A DNA stretch of 49,864 nucleotides from Clostridia bacterium (lineage in GTDB: Bacteria; Bacillota; Clostridia; Christensenellales; QALW01), in NCBI GenBank assembly GCA_017502165.1, contig JAFVVO010000039.1, positions 1 through 49,864 on the forward strand, given 5' to 3'. Each line of letters begins with the position of its first letter. Positions within the stretch are counted from its first letter, which is position 1. Positions 7,978-16,627 of this stretch are shown piece after piece. Position numbers and translations under genes: made by a program. Under the pieces are notes generated by a model. It saw only the letters and a program-made list of their open reading frames with translations, had not been told where the DNA came from and made no database searches.

Positions 7978-9039
7978 ATGAATTTTATATTTACCGGCGG
8001 CGGAACTGCAGGCCACGTTACGCCCAATATCGCCCTTATTCCCGTTATGCAGCAAAAGGGCTACTGCGTGCATTATATCGGCAGAGAAGAAGGCATTGAG
8101 CGCGACCTTATAGAAAAGATGCCCGGCGTAATCTACCACGGCATCAGTGCAGGTAAGCTTCGCCGCTACAACAATATTAAGAATTTAACCGACCCCTTTA
8201 GAGTTATTAAAGGATATTTTCAGTCCTTAAGCCTTATGCGGCAGATTAAGCCCGTAGGAATGTTCTCTAAGGGAGGCTTTGTTTCCGTTCCCGTAGTGCT
8301 TGCGGCAAACGCCCACAGGGTTCCAATAGTTATTCACGTATCGGATATGACTCCAGGTCTTGCCACAAAGCTGTGCGTGCCCTGCGCAAAAAAAGCCTGC
8401 ACCACCTTCCGTGCTACTGCCGAAGGTCTCGGTGAAAAGGCGGTTTGCACCGGCACACCCCTTCGTGATTCTCTCTTTCACGGAAGCAAAACCATTGCCC
8501 TTAAAAAGCTTGGCTTTGATTCTAAGCCCGTTATTTTAGTTATGGGCGGAAGCCTGGGCGCAAAGGCGGTTAACGACAACGTGCGTGCCGTTTTAGATAA
8601 GCTTTTACCCTTATTTAATATTATCCACATCTGCGGAAACGGCAAGCTTGACGAAAGCATAAACAAAACGGGTTACGTTCAGCTTGAATACGTTACCGAC
8701 GAGCTTCCCGATTTTATTGCCTGCGCCGATATAGTTATTTCCCGAGCAGGAAGCAACAGCATCAACGAATTTCTCGCTTTGTTTAAGCCAATGCTTTTAA
8801 TCCCTCTACCCTCCCTTCACTCCCGCGGTGACCAGCTTGTTAACGCAGAAGAATTTGAGCGTTTAGGCTACGCCAAACGGCTTGAGGAGGAAAATATCAC
8901 TCCCGAAAAGCTCGTTCTTGAAATCAAGGACCTCTATGCCTCCCAATCCAAATATATTGAAAATATGAAAAAAAGCGGAGCACATCTTGGAAGAGATAAG
9001 GTTATTGAGGTTATAATGTCAAGCATGGATAAGAAATAG
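7978..9039 (+). CDS. murG: MurG-type UDP-GlcNAc:lipid I N-acetylglucosaminyltransferase
   Basis: A 353-residue GT-B glycosyltransferase at the inner membrane face. It adds GlcNAc to undecaprenyl-PP-MurNAc-pentapeptide to make lipid II. The N-terminal glycine loop GGTAGH is at 8-13, the membrane-association region at about 60-95, the second glycine loop in MGGSLGAKAVN, and the donor-sugar motif in SRAGSNSINEFLALFKPMLLIPLP. The gene lies outside a division/cell-wall cluster, beside dCMP deaminase. Whether this is the only MurG or a second copy cannot be told from the window. Confidence 0.9.
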   Translation: MNFIFTGGGTAGHVTPNIALIPVMQQKGYCVHYIGREEGIERDLIEKMPGVIYHGISAGKLRRYNNIKNLTDPFRVIKGYFQSLSLMRQIKPVGMFSKGGFVSVPVVLAANAHRVPIVIHVSDMTPGLATKLCVPCAKKACTTFRATAEGLGEKAVCTGTPLRDSLFHGSKTIALKKLGFDSKPVILVMGGSLGAKAVNDNVRAVLDKLLPLFNIIHICGNGKLDESINKTGYVQLEYVTDELPDFIACADIVISRAGSNSINEFLALFKPMLLIPLPSLHSRGDQLVNAEEFERLGYAKRLEEENITPEKLVLEIKDLYASQSKYIENMKKSGAHLGRDKVIEVIMSSMDKK

Positions 9040-9076
9040 CCTTAACGCTTGAAGCACCAAACAAAATTCAGGTGTT

Positions 9077-9108
9077 GTTAAATTTCAATAAAGTTAAATT
9101 TCAATAAA
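9077..9108. repeat. Exact 16-bp tandem duplication
   Basis: GTTAAATTTCAATAAA occurs twice in direct succession, 9077-9092 and 9093-9108, between the murG stop and its terminator. It looks like a recent slippage duplication and no function is suggested. Confidence 0.9.
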
Positions 9109-9110
9109 AA

Positions 9111-9150
9111 AAGAGCTTATGCATCGCAGCATAAGCTCTTAATTTTTTTA
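9111..9150 (+). terminator. Bidirectional terminator between murG and the CNNM gene
   Basis: A perfect 12-bp stem AAGAGCTTATGC / GCATAAGCTCTT with a six-base loop. It is followed by AATTTTTTTA on the plus strand and preceded by an A-run serving the minus strand. Confidence 0.9.
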
Positions 9151-9152
9151 TT

Positions 9153-10484
9153 TTATTCGTCGTCCTCGTCTTCGGTTTCGGGTTTAGGCATAACCTTAAC
9201 GCAGATTTCCTGGGTGCGAAGCTCGTCAGCCTTGGTAATGGTTATAACGAGATTTTCGTATTCAAATTTGTGTCCCTCTTCGGGAATCATCTCGCATTGC
9301 TCGGTTATCCAGCCGTTAACCGTAGAAGACTCAATTTCCTCGTTTTCCTCTAAATTAAAGAACTCAAAGAATTCGTCAATGGCGGTAGTAGATAAAATAC
9401 GGTATTCGTTTTCGCCGATTTTCTCGAAGCTTTCGATTTCCTCGTCCTGCTCGTCCCAAATCTCGCCTACTATTTCTTCTAAAATGTCTTCCATAGTAAC
9501 AAGACCTGCGGTACCGCCGTACTCGTCAACAACTATTACGATATGGTTGTGGTCCATCTGCATTTCCTTAAAAAGTGCGTCAAGATGCACAGTTTCAGGA
9601 ACGAAGGTGGGAGCATACATAGCGTGACTTAACTCAAAATCCTTATTGGATCGCTTAAGCAGATAATCTCGTGCAAACAAGATGCCCGTAATATTATCAA
9701 CCGTGTCCGTATAAACGGGAATTCGTGAGTAGCCGCTGTTATCAATCAGAGCAAGAATTTCCTCGTCCGTCGCGTCGGAAGAAATAAGCTCGATGGAATT
9801 TCGGGGCGTCATAACGTCTGCCGCGGTAAGACGGTCAAGCTCAAACACGTTTTTGATATATTCAATGTCGTCCTTATTTAAGGTACCCTCTTCGGCGCCT
9901 GCATCAAGCATTATAACGATATCCTCTTCCGAAACCGTTTCCTCCTGGGCATTGGGGTCAATACCGAAAAGGCGAAGCATTCCGTTAGTTGAAACTGTTA
10001 AAAGCCAAACTACAGGTCTAAGAACTGCCATCAAAAATGCAATAAATCCGCTGACAGCGTTAGCAAGCTTTTCGGAATTTTTCATTGCAATACGCTTAGG
10101 CACAAGCTCGCCTAAAACAAGCGTAAAGAATGAAAGAATAATCGTAATTGCAATAACTGATACGTTGTCAATCAGACCAAGATACACGTTGGAAATATTG
10201 AACTTTGTTACCAACCAACCGCAAAGCATACCTGAAAAGTTGTCTGCAGCGAAAGCGGAGCCTAAAAAGCCCGCAAGAGTAATGCCTACCTGAATAGTGG
10301 AAAGGAAACGGGTGGGCTCCTTTATCAGCTTAAGCAACTTCTTTGCCTTTTTGTCGCCATCTTCAGCCTTTGCCTTTACCTTGTTTTCATTAAGGGAAAC
10401 AACTGCAATTTCCGTTGCGGCAAAAAAAGCGTTTAATAAAATCAATATAAACTGTAATATTAACTGTTTTATAATAGTAGTCAT
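9153..10484 (-). CDS. CNNM/CBS/CorC-domain membrane protein (hemolysin C family)
   Basis: A 443-residue member of the CNNM/TlyC family. The N-terminal CNNM membrane domain (about 1-190) has four hydrophobic segments and the family signature RFLSTIQVGITLAGFLGSAFAADNF. A CBS pair (about 205-330, starting VMTPRNSIELI) and a CorC_HlyC C-terminal domain (about 345-425) follow. Characterised bacterial relatives (MpfA, CorB) export Mg2+, so a divalent-metal efflux role is likely; the old haemolysin name is historical. The start is ATG 10484 with GGAGG; a TTG at 10496 would sit inside that site. It is preceded by an unusually long leader. Confidence 0.88.
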   Translation of the reverse strand: MTTIIKQLILQFILILLNAFFAATEIAVVSLNENKVKAKAEDGDKKAKKLLKLIKEPTRFLSTIQVGITLAGFLGSAFAADNFSGMLCGWLVTKFNISNVYLGLIDNVSVIAITIILSFFTLVLGELVPKRIAMKNSEKLANAVSGFIAFLMAVLRPVVWLLTVSTNGMLRLFGIDPNAQEETVSEEDIVIMLDAGAEEGTLNKDDIEYIKNVFELDRLTAADVMTPRNSIELISSDATDEEILALIDNSGYSRIPVYTDTVDNITGILFARDYLLKRSNKDFELSHAMYAPTFVPETVHLDALFKEMQMDHNHIVIVVDEYGGTAGLVTMEDILEEIVGEIWDEQDEEIESFEKIGENEYRILSTTAIDEFFEFFNLEENEEIESSTVNGWITEQCEMIPEEGHKFEYENLVITITKADELRTQEICVKVMPKPETEDEDDE

Positions 10485-10676
10485 ACAAACCTCCAAATTA
10501 AATAATCAAGTGCTTTTCTTTTTCTAACAACGCAAAAACAATTGCATACTGCTGAAAGAAAGGCGTGGGGTTTGAGTGACAATTTTTGTGTTCGTTGCAC
10601 AAAGTGTTGAAAATTGATTTAGCGTGCAACTTCGGGGAAGCGGATCCGTAAAACCATCTCCTTAAAATAATATAGT
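10485..10676 (-). promoter_or_regulatory. Long, partly structured 5' leader of the CNNM gene
   Basis: The mapped promoter places the RNA start about 190 bases before the ATG. Within it, GTTGCAC pairs with GTGCAAC (10622-10628 with 10594-10600), and a small CTTC/GAAG hairpin and a GGATCC palindrome lie upstream of that. An early AAGGAGATG with a 12-codon frame exists, but its spacing is too short for translation. I cannot match this leader to a riboswitch class and see no intrinsic terminator in it. Confidence 0.4.
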
Positions 10677-10682
10677 CAGTTT

Positions 10683-10711
10683 AGTATAACACAAATGGGA
10701 TTTTTTTGCAA
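10683..10711 (-). promoter_or_regulatory. Promoter of the CNNM gene
   Basis: TTGCAA (10711-10706), 17 bases, TATACT (10688-10683) on the minus strand. Confidence 0.7.
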
Positions 10712-10781
10712 GTGTTTTAACAAAATGCCAAAAAATGCCCCTTTTTATGTGATTTTCAGGGTAAAAATCAAAAAAACGCTT

Positions 10782-10808
10782 TTGTTTTACGGCCTTTAGG
10801 TGTATAAT
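10782..10808 (+). promoter_or_regulatory. Probable promoter of the proBAC operon
   Basis: A perfect TATAAT at 10803-10808 with a weak TTGTTT at 10782-10787 (15-base spacing). Initiation near 10815 leaves a leader of only about 22 bases, so no attenuator is present. Confidence 0.55.
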
Positions 10809-10836
10809 GAATAAAATTACATTTTCAGGAGTTATT

Positions 10837-11601
10837 ATGCGTACAGTAGTTAAAATAGGCACCAGCACCCTTGCACACGCTACGGGCCACCTTAACATTC
10901 GCAGAGTTGAAGAGATCTGCAAAATAATAAGTGACATTAAAAACGCAGGCCACGAAATTATTATGGTTTCATCCGGCGCCATCGGTATGGGCGTTGGAAA
11001 ATTAGGGCTTCCCGGCAGACCTAACGACATTCCTACCAAGCAGGCATCCGCCGCAGTAGGTCAGTGCGAGCTTATGTACGTTTACGATAAGCTTTTCAGC
11101 GAATACAATCACACCGTAGGTCAGCTTCTTATTACCGGAGCCGATATTGAAAGCGAAACACGCCACAACAACTTCAGCAACACCCTTTCTCGTTTGCTTG
11201 AGCTTGGTGCTATTCCGATTATCAACGAAAACGACACCGTTGCAACAGACGAAATCGTTATCGGTGATAACGACACCTTAGCGGCAATAGTTGCTAAAAG
11301 CGTTAAAGCGGATTTACTCGTTCTGCTTTCTGATATTGACGGTCTTTATACTGCCGACCCCCACAAAAATCCCGATGCAAAGCTTATTCAGGAGGTTAAC
11401 GAGGTTTCTGCCGAAATTTATGAGCTTGCTTCCGGCAAGGGCTCTGAACTGGGAACCGGCGGAATGGTGACAAAGCTTAACGCTGCAAAAATCTGTCTTG
11501 AATCAGGCTGTCAGATGGTTATCACCAATGGCGACCATCCCGAAAACCTTTATTCTATTATTGACGGTGAGTCCGTAGGCACAAGATTCATTGCAAAATA
11601 A
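10837..11601 (+). CDS. proB: Glutamate 5-kinase
   Basis: A 254-residue amino-acid-kinase-family enzyme catalysing the ATP-dependent first step of proline synthesis (glutamate to gamma-glutamyl phosphate). The N-terminal VVKIGTSTLA phosphate loop, the glycine-rich VSSGAIGMGVGKLG and the glutamate/Mg site NENDTVATDEIVIGDNDTLAA are present. It ends after the kinase domain, without the C-terminal PUA domain of E. coli ProB, which is common in Firmicutes. ATG 10837 has CAGGAG; the ATG at 10807 overlaps the -10 element. It is first in the proB-proA-proC operon. Confidence 0.93.
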   Translation: MRTVVKIGTSTLAHATGHLNIRRVEEICKIISDIKNAGHEIIMVSSGAIGMGVGKLGLPGRPNDIPTKQASAAVGQCELMYVYDKLFSEYNHTVGQLLITGADIESETRHNNFSNTLSRLLELGAIPIINENDTVATDEIVIGDNDTLAAIVAKSVKADLLVLLSDIDGLYTADPHKNPDAKLIQEVNEVSAEIYELASGKGSELGTGGMVTKLNAAKICLESGCQMVITNGDHPENLYSIIDGESVGTRFIAK

Positions 11602-11622
11602 TTTAATTACTTGGTGAATATT

Positions 11623-12873
11623 ATGTTTGAAATGCTGAAAAATGCAAAAAAAGCAAAGTCTGCCGTTGCACGATTAAGCACCGAGCAGAAAAATAAGGCT
11701 CTGAACGAAATGGCTCAGGCTCTGCTTAACAATAAAGAGAATATTCTCTCTGCTAACGCTCTTGACGTTGAAAAGGCAAAAAGCACGGTTTCATCCGTTA
11801 TGATTGACCGCCTTATGTTAACAAGCGCAAGAATCGACGCTATGGCAGAGGGCATCCGTCAGGTTGCGCTCCTGCCCGATCCCACTAACAGAATCTTAGA
11901 AGAATTTGTCCGCGAGGACGGCTTAAAAATTCAGAAGATTTCCGTACCTATGGGAGTTGTTGCAATTATTTACGAAAGCCGCCCCAACGTTACAAGCGAT
12001 GCGGCTGCTCTTGCAATTAAGTCGGGCAACGTTTGCGTGCTTCGCGGAGGAAAGGAAGCCTTTTTTTCGGCTAACGCTATCGTTAACGCATTAAAGGAAG
12101 GTCTTAAAAACGCCTCAGTTACTCCCGACGCAGTTAATCTGGTGCAGGACATAACCCGTGAAAGTGCAAATCAGCTTATGACTGCAGAGGGCTACGTTGA
12201 CCTGCTTATTCCCCGTGGCGGCGCGGGACTTATAAACGCCTGCGTTAAAAACGCCACCGTTCCCTGCATTGCAACAGGTACGGGCATCTGCCACGTTTTC
12301 GTTGAGAAAACTGCCGATTTATCTATGGCGGAGAAAATAATTGAAAATGCAAAAACAAGCCGTCCGAGCGTTTGCAACGCAGAAGAGGTTTTGCTTGTTG
12401 ACAAATGTATTGCAGAAGAATTTTTGCCGAGAATTAAAGAGCTTCTCGTAGATAAGCGCATTGAAAGCGGTAAAACTCCCGTGGAGCTCCGCCTTGATGA
12501 ATTTGCGCAAAAAATCATTCCCGGCACTGTTGCAGGGGAAAATGATTTTGATACGGAGTTTTTAGATTATATTTTGGCAATCAAATGTGTTGACGGTGTG
12601 CTTGAAGCGGTTGAGCATATTTCCGCTCATTCTACCGGTCACAGCGAAGCCATTATAACAAATGATGAAAATGCCAAGAACGTTTTTGTAGGCGGCATTG
12701 ATTCTGCGGCAGTTTACGTTAACGCTTCCACCCGTTTTACCGACGGCGGAGAGTTCGGTCTCGGTTGCGAAATGGGCATTTCTACCCAAAAGCTTCACGC
12801 AAGAGGTCCTATGGGACTTCGTGAGCTTAACACTTATAAATACGTAATTTCAGGTGACGGTCACGTCAGATAA
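11623..12873 (+). CDS. proA: Glutamate-5-semialdehyde dehydrogenase (gamma-glutamyl phosphate reductase)
   Basis: A 416-residue aldehyde-dehydrogenase-superfamily enzyme that reduces gamma-glutamyl phosphate with NADPH to glutamate semialdehyde, which cyclises to pyrroline-5-carboxylate. The catalytic cysteine is in RPSVCNAEEV (about residue 251), the NADP-binding region includes IYESRPNVTSDAAALAIKSGN, and the family motif TDGGEFGLGCEMGISTQ is near the C-terminus. The gene is 21 bases after proB. ATG 11623 gives the usual family length; the upstream SD (TTGGTGA) is weak, suggesting partial dependence on coupling with proB. Confidence 0.94.
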   Translation: MFEMLKNAKKAKSAVARLSTEQKNKALNEMAQALLNNKENILSANALDVEKAKSTVSSVMIDRLMLTSARIDAMAEGIRQVALLPDPTNRILEEFVREDGLKIQKISVPMGVVAIIYESRPNVTSDAAALAIKSGNVCVLRGGKEAFFSANAIVNALKEGLKNASVTPDAVNLVQDITRESANQLMTAEGYVDLLIPRGGAGLINACVKNATVPCIATGTGICHVFVEKTADLSMAEKIIENAKTSRPSVCNAEEVLLVDKCIAEEFLPRIKELLVDKRIESGKTPVELRLDEFAQKIIPGTVAGENDFDTEFLDYILAIKCVDGVLEAVEHISAHSTGHSEAIITNDENAKNVFVGGIDSAAVYVNASTRFTDGGEFGLGCEMGISTQKLHARGPMGLRELNTYKYVISGDGHVR

Positions 12874-12889
12874 GAAAGGAAATATATTT

Positions 12890-13681
12890 ATGAAAATCGG
12901 TTTTATCGGTTGCGGTAATATGGGCGGTGCTTTAGCAAAAGCCGTTGCAAAAACAAATAACCAACTTATGTTAGCAGATTTTTGTTTGGAAAAAGCAAAG
13001 GCTCTTGCAAAGGAATTAAACTGCGAATTTGGCACAAATCAAGAGGTGTTTTCCTCTTGCGATATGGTATTTTTAGGCGTTAAGCCTCAGGTTATGGAGC
13101 AGATGCTTGCCCCCGAAAAAGAGCTTATCTGCCAGAGAAAGCCAATACTTGTTTCTATGGCAGCAGGCTTGGAAATTGCAACCATCGGCGCATTTTCCTG
13201 CGTGGACGCTCCCATTATCAGAATTATGCCCAACACCTGCGTTACGGTTGGGGAGGGCATGGTGCTTTACTGCGTTAACTCCTTAGTAACAGACGAAATT
13301 GAAAAGGCTTTTGTTGACTTGCTGTCTTTTGCAGGAAAGCTCGATAAAATTCCCGAAAATCTTATGGATGCAGGTTGCTCTGTTTCAGGTTGCGGTCCTG
13401 CATATATGTATATGTATCTTGAAGCCCTTGCCGACGGTGCGGTTGCCTGCGGTCTTCCAAGAGAAAAGGCTATAAAATATGCGGCACAGACAATGCTCGG
13501 CTCGGCAAAAATGGTACTTGCCAGCGGTAAACACCCTGAATTGCTCAAAGACGAGGTTTGCTCACCTGCAGGAAGCACTATTGAAGGAGTAAAAGCCCTT
13601 GAGGACGGATGTCTCCGCGCTTGCGCAATTAACGCGGTTAACAAGGCGTATAAAAGAAACAAAGAGCTTGGCAAAAAGTAA
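12890..13681 (+). CDS. proC: Pyrroline-5-carboxylate reductase
   Basis: A 263-residue enzyme completing proline synthesis (P5C to proline with NAD(P)H). The N-terminal Rossmann motif is GFIGCGNMGGAL (about 4-15). The C-terminal dimerisation domain holds the family signature PAGSTIEGVKALEDG near residues 225-240. ATG 12890 is preceded by GAAAGGA, and it lies 16 bases after proA, so all three proline steps are in one transcript ending at the hairpin at 13711. Confidence 0.94.
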   Translation: MKIGFIGCGNMGGALAKAVAKTNNQLMLADFCLEKAKALAKELNCEFGTNQEVFSSCDMVFLGVKPQVMEQMLAPEKELICQRKPILVSMAAGLEIATIGAFSCVDAPIIRIMPNTCVTVGEGMVLYCVNSLVTDEIEKAFVDLLSFAGKLDKIPENLMDAGCSVSGCGPAYMYMYLEALADGAVACGLPREKAIKYAAQTMLGSAKMVLASGKHPELLKDEVCSPAGSTIEGVKALEDGCLRACAINAVNKAYKRNKELGKK

Positions 13682-13710
13682 TATAATGAATTGCAAACGT
13701 AAATCAAATA

Positions 13711-13758
13711 AAAACTCTCGCTTATTCGGTCACTGAGCCGAAAACGAGAGTTTTTTGT
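13711..13758 (+). terminator. Bidirectional terminator between proC and the SPOR gene
   Basis: Outer stem AAAACTCTCG / CGAGAGTTTT with an inner TTCGGT/GCCGAA hairpin, followed by a T-run. Confidence 0.88.
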
Positions 13759-14556
13759 TTATTCTAAATCGGAACAAAACTTAACGTATTCGCAGGCAAA
13801 GGCACAGGAAACGTAGTTAAGCTTGCGGTTAAATTCCGCGTCACTGCTTTGTGGAAGCTCGGCAAAAAGCGTTGAGCAAAGCGCCATCATATCCTGCATT
13901 GCCACTATGAAGGTGTTGGACGATTCCAGCTCCCTAAGCGCCCTTTCGCTCTCCGCCTGCCTTGATGCAAGCTTTTGAAGTTCTCCGCTTGCTTTTAACG
14001 AAGTAAGCTCTTCCTCGGCAACCTTTGCACTTACCTCTGCCAAGGTTTCCGTTGCCGCAGACAGAAAATCAATGCATCCTTTTACCGTTTCGGTCTGCGC
14101 GCTTGTTCCCGTAATTTTCAGGGAAATTTTATCTACCTTAAGGGTTACCACGGCAGCATCCTTAAAAGTCCCCTGAAGCCTTTGGACGCTTGCCTCCGCT
14201 GACGCTTTATCCTTATAACAGCTATGCATCACGTGATAACCCGAATCGGTTTTAAGGCAATATCCCCCGCCGCCTGCGGAGGATACGTTTTTTATTGCCG
14301 CCTCAGCCTCAGCCTTTTCCTCGAACAAGCCTGCGGAAACTAAAAACATCTCCGTTTTTTTGCAGGAAACGGTTTCGGTTGAAACCTTTTCTTCCTGCTT
14401 TGCGCCTATATTCATTAAGGGGTCTATTACCCTTTGAGCCATAAACTTCCCCACGGAATTTATACTGAAAACAGCTACCGCAAAAACCAAAACGATACCT
14501 GCGGCAAGCAGATTTTTCTTCATTTCCCTCTGCTTTGTCCTTCTTGATGTGCCCAT
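13759..14556 (-). CDS. Membrane-anchored SPOR-domain-like protein
   Basis: A 265-residue protein with a basic cytoplasmic N-terminus (SRRTKQREMKKN), one membrane helix at about 18-38 and an extracellular part. Residues about 65-135 resemble a SPOR domain: two repeats beginning MFLVSAGLFEEKAEAEAAI and YHVMHSCYKDKASAEASV. SPOR domains bind denuded peptidoglycan at division sites or in sporangia. The C-terminal 130 residues are helical (probably coiled coil) and unassigned. ATG 14556 has AGGTGA; the GTG at 14565 lies within that site. A role in wall or sporulation events is inferred from the domain only. Confidence 0.7.
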   Translation of the reverse strand: MGTSRRTKQREMKKNLLAAGIVLVFAVAVFSINSVGKFMAQRVIDPLMNIGAKQEEKVSTETVSCKKTEMFLVSAGLFEEKAEAEAAIKNVSSAGGGGYCLKTDSGYHVMHSCYKDKASAEASVQRLQGTFKDAAVVTLKVDKISLKITGTSAQTETVKGCIDFLSAATETLAEVSAKVAEEELTSLKASGELQKLASRQAESERALRELESSNTFIVAMQDMMALCSTLFAELPQSSDAEFNRKLNYVSCAFACEYVKFCSDLE

Positions 14557-14666
14557 TATCTTCACCTCAACAGATTCTATGACGTAAGCGAATGGAAAAT
14601 AACCTTTTTTCTTGAGCTTTTTTTGGATTTTTTTGCGTCAAAACGCCCAAAAACAAGCGTATTTGC

Positions 14667-14695
14667 TTGTCAATTTTAACGGTATATGATAGAAT
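14667..14695 (+). promoter_or_regulatory. Promoter of the typA operon
   Basis: TTGTCA (14667-14672), 17 bases, TAGAAT (14690-14695). The leader is about 50 bases. Confidence 0.65.
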
Positions 14696-14752
14696 ATACC
14701 AATAATATAATGGGTTATTATTACTTTAATTTATTCAAAAGAGGTTTTGTTA

Positions 14753-16585
14753 GTGAAAAGAGAAGACATAAGAAACATTGCAATCATTGCTCACGTTGAC
14801 CACGGTAAGACCACGTTAGTTGACGAAATGCTTAAGCAAAGCGGTCTGTTCCGCGAAAACCAGCAGCTTCAGGACAGAATGATGGACTCAGGTGATATTG
14901 AAAGAGAAAGAGGCATTACCATTCTTTCCAAAAACACCTCTATCAGATATAAGGACACTAAAATCAACGTTGTTGACACCCCCGGCCACGCTGACTTCGG
15001 CGGTGAGGTTGAACGTGTTCTCAAAATGACCAGCGGCGTCGTTCTGCTTGTTGACTCCTTTGAGGGTCCTATGCCCCAGACGCGCTTCGTGCTTTCCAAG
15101 GCTCTTGAGCTTGGCTTAAAGGTTATAGTTGTTATTAACAAGATGGACCGTCCCGACGCCCGTCCCGACGGTGTTGCCGACGAGGTTTTCGATTTATTTA
15201 TCGAGCTTGGTGCTGACGATTCACAGCTTGACTGCCCCTTTATTTACGCTTCGGGCCGCTCCGGCACCGCTTCCCTTGACCCTAACGACTTAGGCACCGA
15301 TATGGTTCCCTTGTTCGACGCTATACTTAAATACGTTCCCGCCCCCGAATGTGAGGAAAACGAGCCAGTTCAGATGCTTGTTTCCACCATCGACTACAAT
15401 GAATACGTTGGCAGAATCGGTATCGGCAAAATCGAACGCGGTACGCTTAAGGCAGGAGATATGGTTTCTCTTTGCACCTACGGCACCGAGGGCGCACGCA
15501 GTAACGTTCGCATAACAAGCCTCAGCGTTTTTGAAGGTCTTAAGCGCGTTAACGTTGAATCTGCTAAAGCAGGTGAAATCGTTGCAGTTTCAGGCGTAAC
15601 CGAAATCAATATCGGTGACACTCTTTGTAAGCCTGACTGCATTGAGCCTCTTCCCTTCGTTAAAATTACCGAGCCTACGGTTAGCATGACCTTCTCGGTT
15701 AACGATTCACCCTTTGCAGGTAAAGAGGGCAAATATTTAACAAGCCGTCATATCCGCGCACGCCTTTACAGAGAAATTGAAACTGACGTTTCTCTGCGCG
15801 TTGAGGACACGGATTCTGCCGACAGCTTTAAGGTTTCGGGCCGCGGTGAGCTTCACCTTTCAATTTTAATCGAGAATATGCGCCGTCAGGGCTATGAATT
15901 GCAGGTAAGCAAGCCCGAGGTGCTTTATAAGACCATCGACGGCAAGCGTTGCGAGCCTATGGAAAGAGTTATTATTGACGTGCCCGACCAATATTCAGGA
16001 ACCGTTATTCAGCACATGGGCACCAACCACGGTGAAATGGTTAATATGCTTTCACTTAGCGACACCATGCGCAGAATGGAGTTTATCGTTCCCGCAAGAG
16101 GTCTGTTCGGCTACCGTTCCAGTTTCCTGACCGACACCCACGGTGAAGGCGTTATGAATTCCGTTTTTGAGGGCTACGCTCCCTATAAGGGTGAAATGCC
16201 CGGCAGAAAGAACGGCTCACTTATCGCCTTTGAAACGGGAGAGTCTATCACCTACGGTCTGTTTAACGCTCAGGAGCGCGGCACCTTATTTATCGGCGCA
16301 GGCGAGCAGGTTTACAGCGGTATGATAGTTGGTGAAAGCTCACGTCCCGAGGACATTGAGGTTAACGTTTGCAAGAGAAAGAATATGACTAACTCCCGTT
16401 CAGCCGGAAGTGACGATGCTCTTCATCTTATTCCCCCCAAGCGTATGAGCTTGGAGCAGGCACTTGAATATCTCGGTGAAGACGAGCTTGCGGAAATTAC
16501 CCCCAACAACATTCGTATCCGCAAAAAGATTCTTGATCCCACTTTAAGATACCGTGCCGCAAAGATTAACAGCCGTCAGAACTAA
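14753..16585 (+). CDS. typA: Translational GTPase TypA/BipA
   Basis: A 610-residue ribosome-associated GTPase related to EF-G, involved in 50S maturation and stress adaptation. G1 is AHVDHGKTT (13-21), G2 lies in [14 protein letters not shown]3 is [16 protein letters not shown] and G4 is NKMDRP. EF-G-like domains II, III and V follow, with the BipA-specific C-terminal region ([29 protein letters not shown]). I chose the GTG start at 14753, eight bases after GAGG; the TTG at 14747 would be too close to the ribosome binding site. It is first in a run with the AI-2E permease and two metabolic genes. Confidence 0.95.
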   Translation: MKREDIRNIAIIAHVDHGKTTLVDEMLKQSGLFRENQQLQDRMMDSGDIERERGITILSKNTSIRYKDTKINVVDTPGHADFGGEVERVLKMTSGVVLLVDSFEGPMPQTRFVLSKALELGLKVIVVINKMDRPDARPDGVADEVFDLFIELGADDSQLDCPFIYASGRSGTASLDPNDLGTDMVPLFDAILKYVPAPECEENEPVQMLVSTIDYNEYVGRIGIGKIERGTLKAGDMVSLCTYGTEGARSNVRITSLSVFEGLKRVNVESAKAGEIVAVSGVTEINIGDTLCKPDCIEPLPFVKITEPTVSMTFSVNDSPFAGKEGKYLTSRHIRARLYREIETDVSLRVEDTDSADSFKVSGRGELHLSILIENMRRQGYELQVSKPEVLYKTIDGKRCEPMERVIIDVPDQYSGTVIQHMGTNHGEMVNMLSLSDTMRRMEFIVPARGLFGYRSSFLTDTHGEGVMNSVFEGYAPYKGEMPGRKNGSLIAFETGESITYGLFNAQERGTLFIGAGEQVYSGMIVGESSRPEDIEVNVCKRKNMTNSRSAGSDDALHLIPPKRMSLEQALEYLGEDELAEITPNNIRIRKKILDPTLRYRAAKINSRQN

Positions 16586-16627
16586 AAACAAGGTCAAAGC
16601 TAAAATAAACGTAAAGGACAGTTTGTT

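Noticed and set aside
10600-10676. Fluoride riboswitch (GGAGATGG near the start of the leader)
   Set aside because: The matching downstream strands (the ACCGCC-like and GATGxCTCC parts) are absent, and the gene is not a fluoride exporter.
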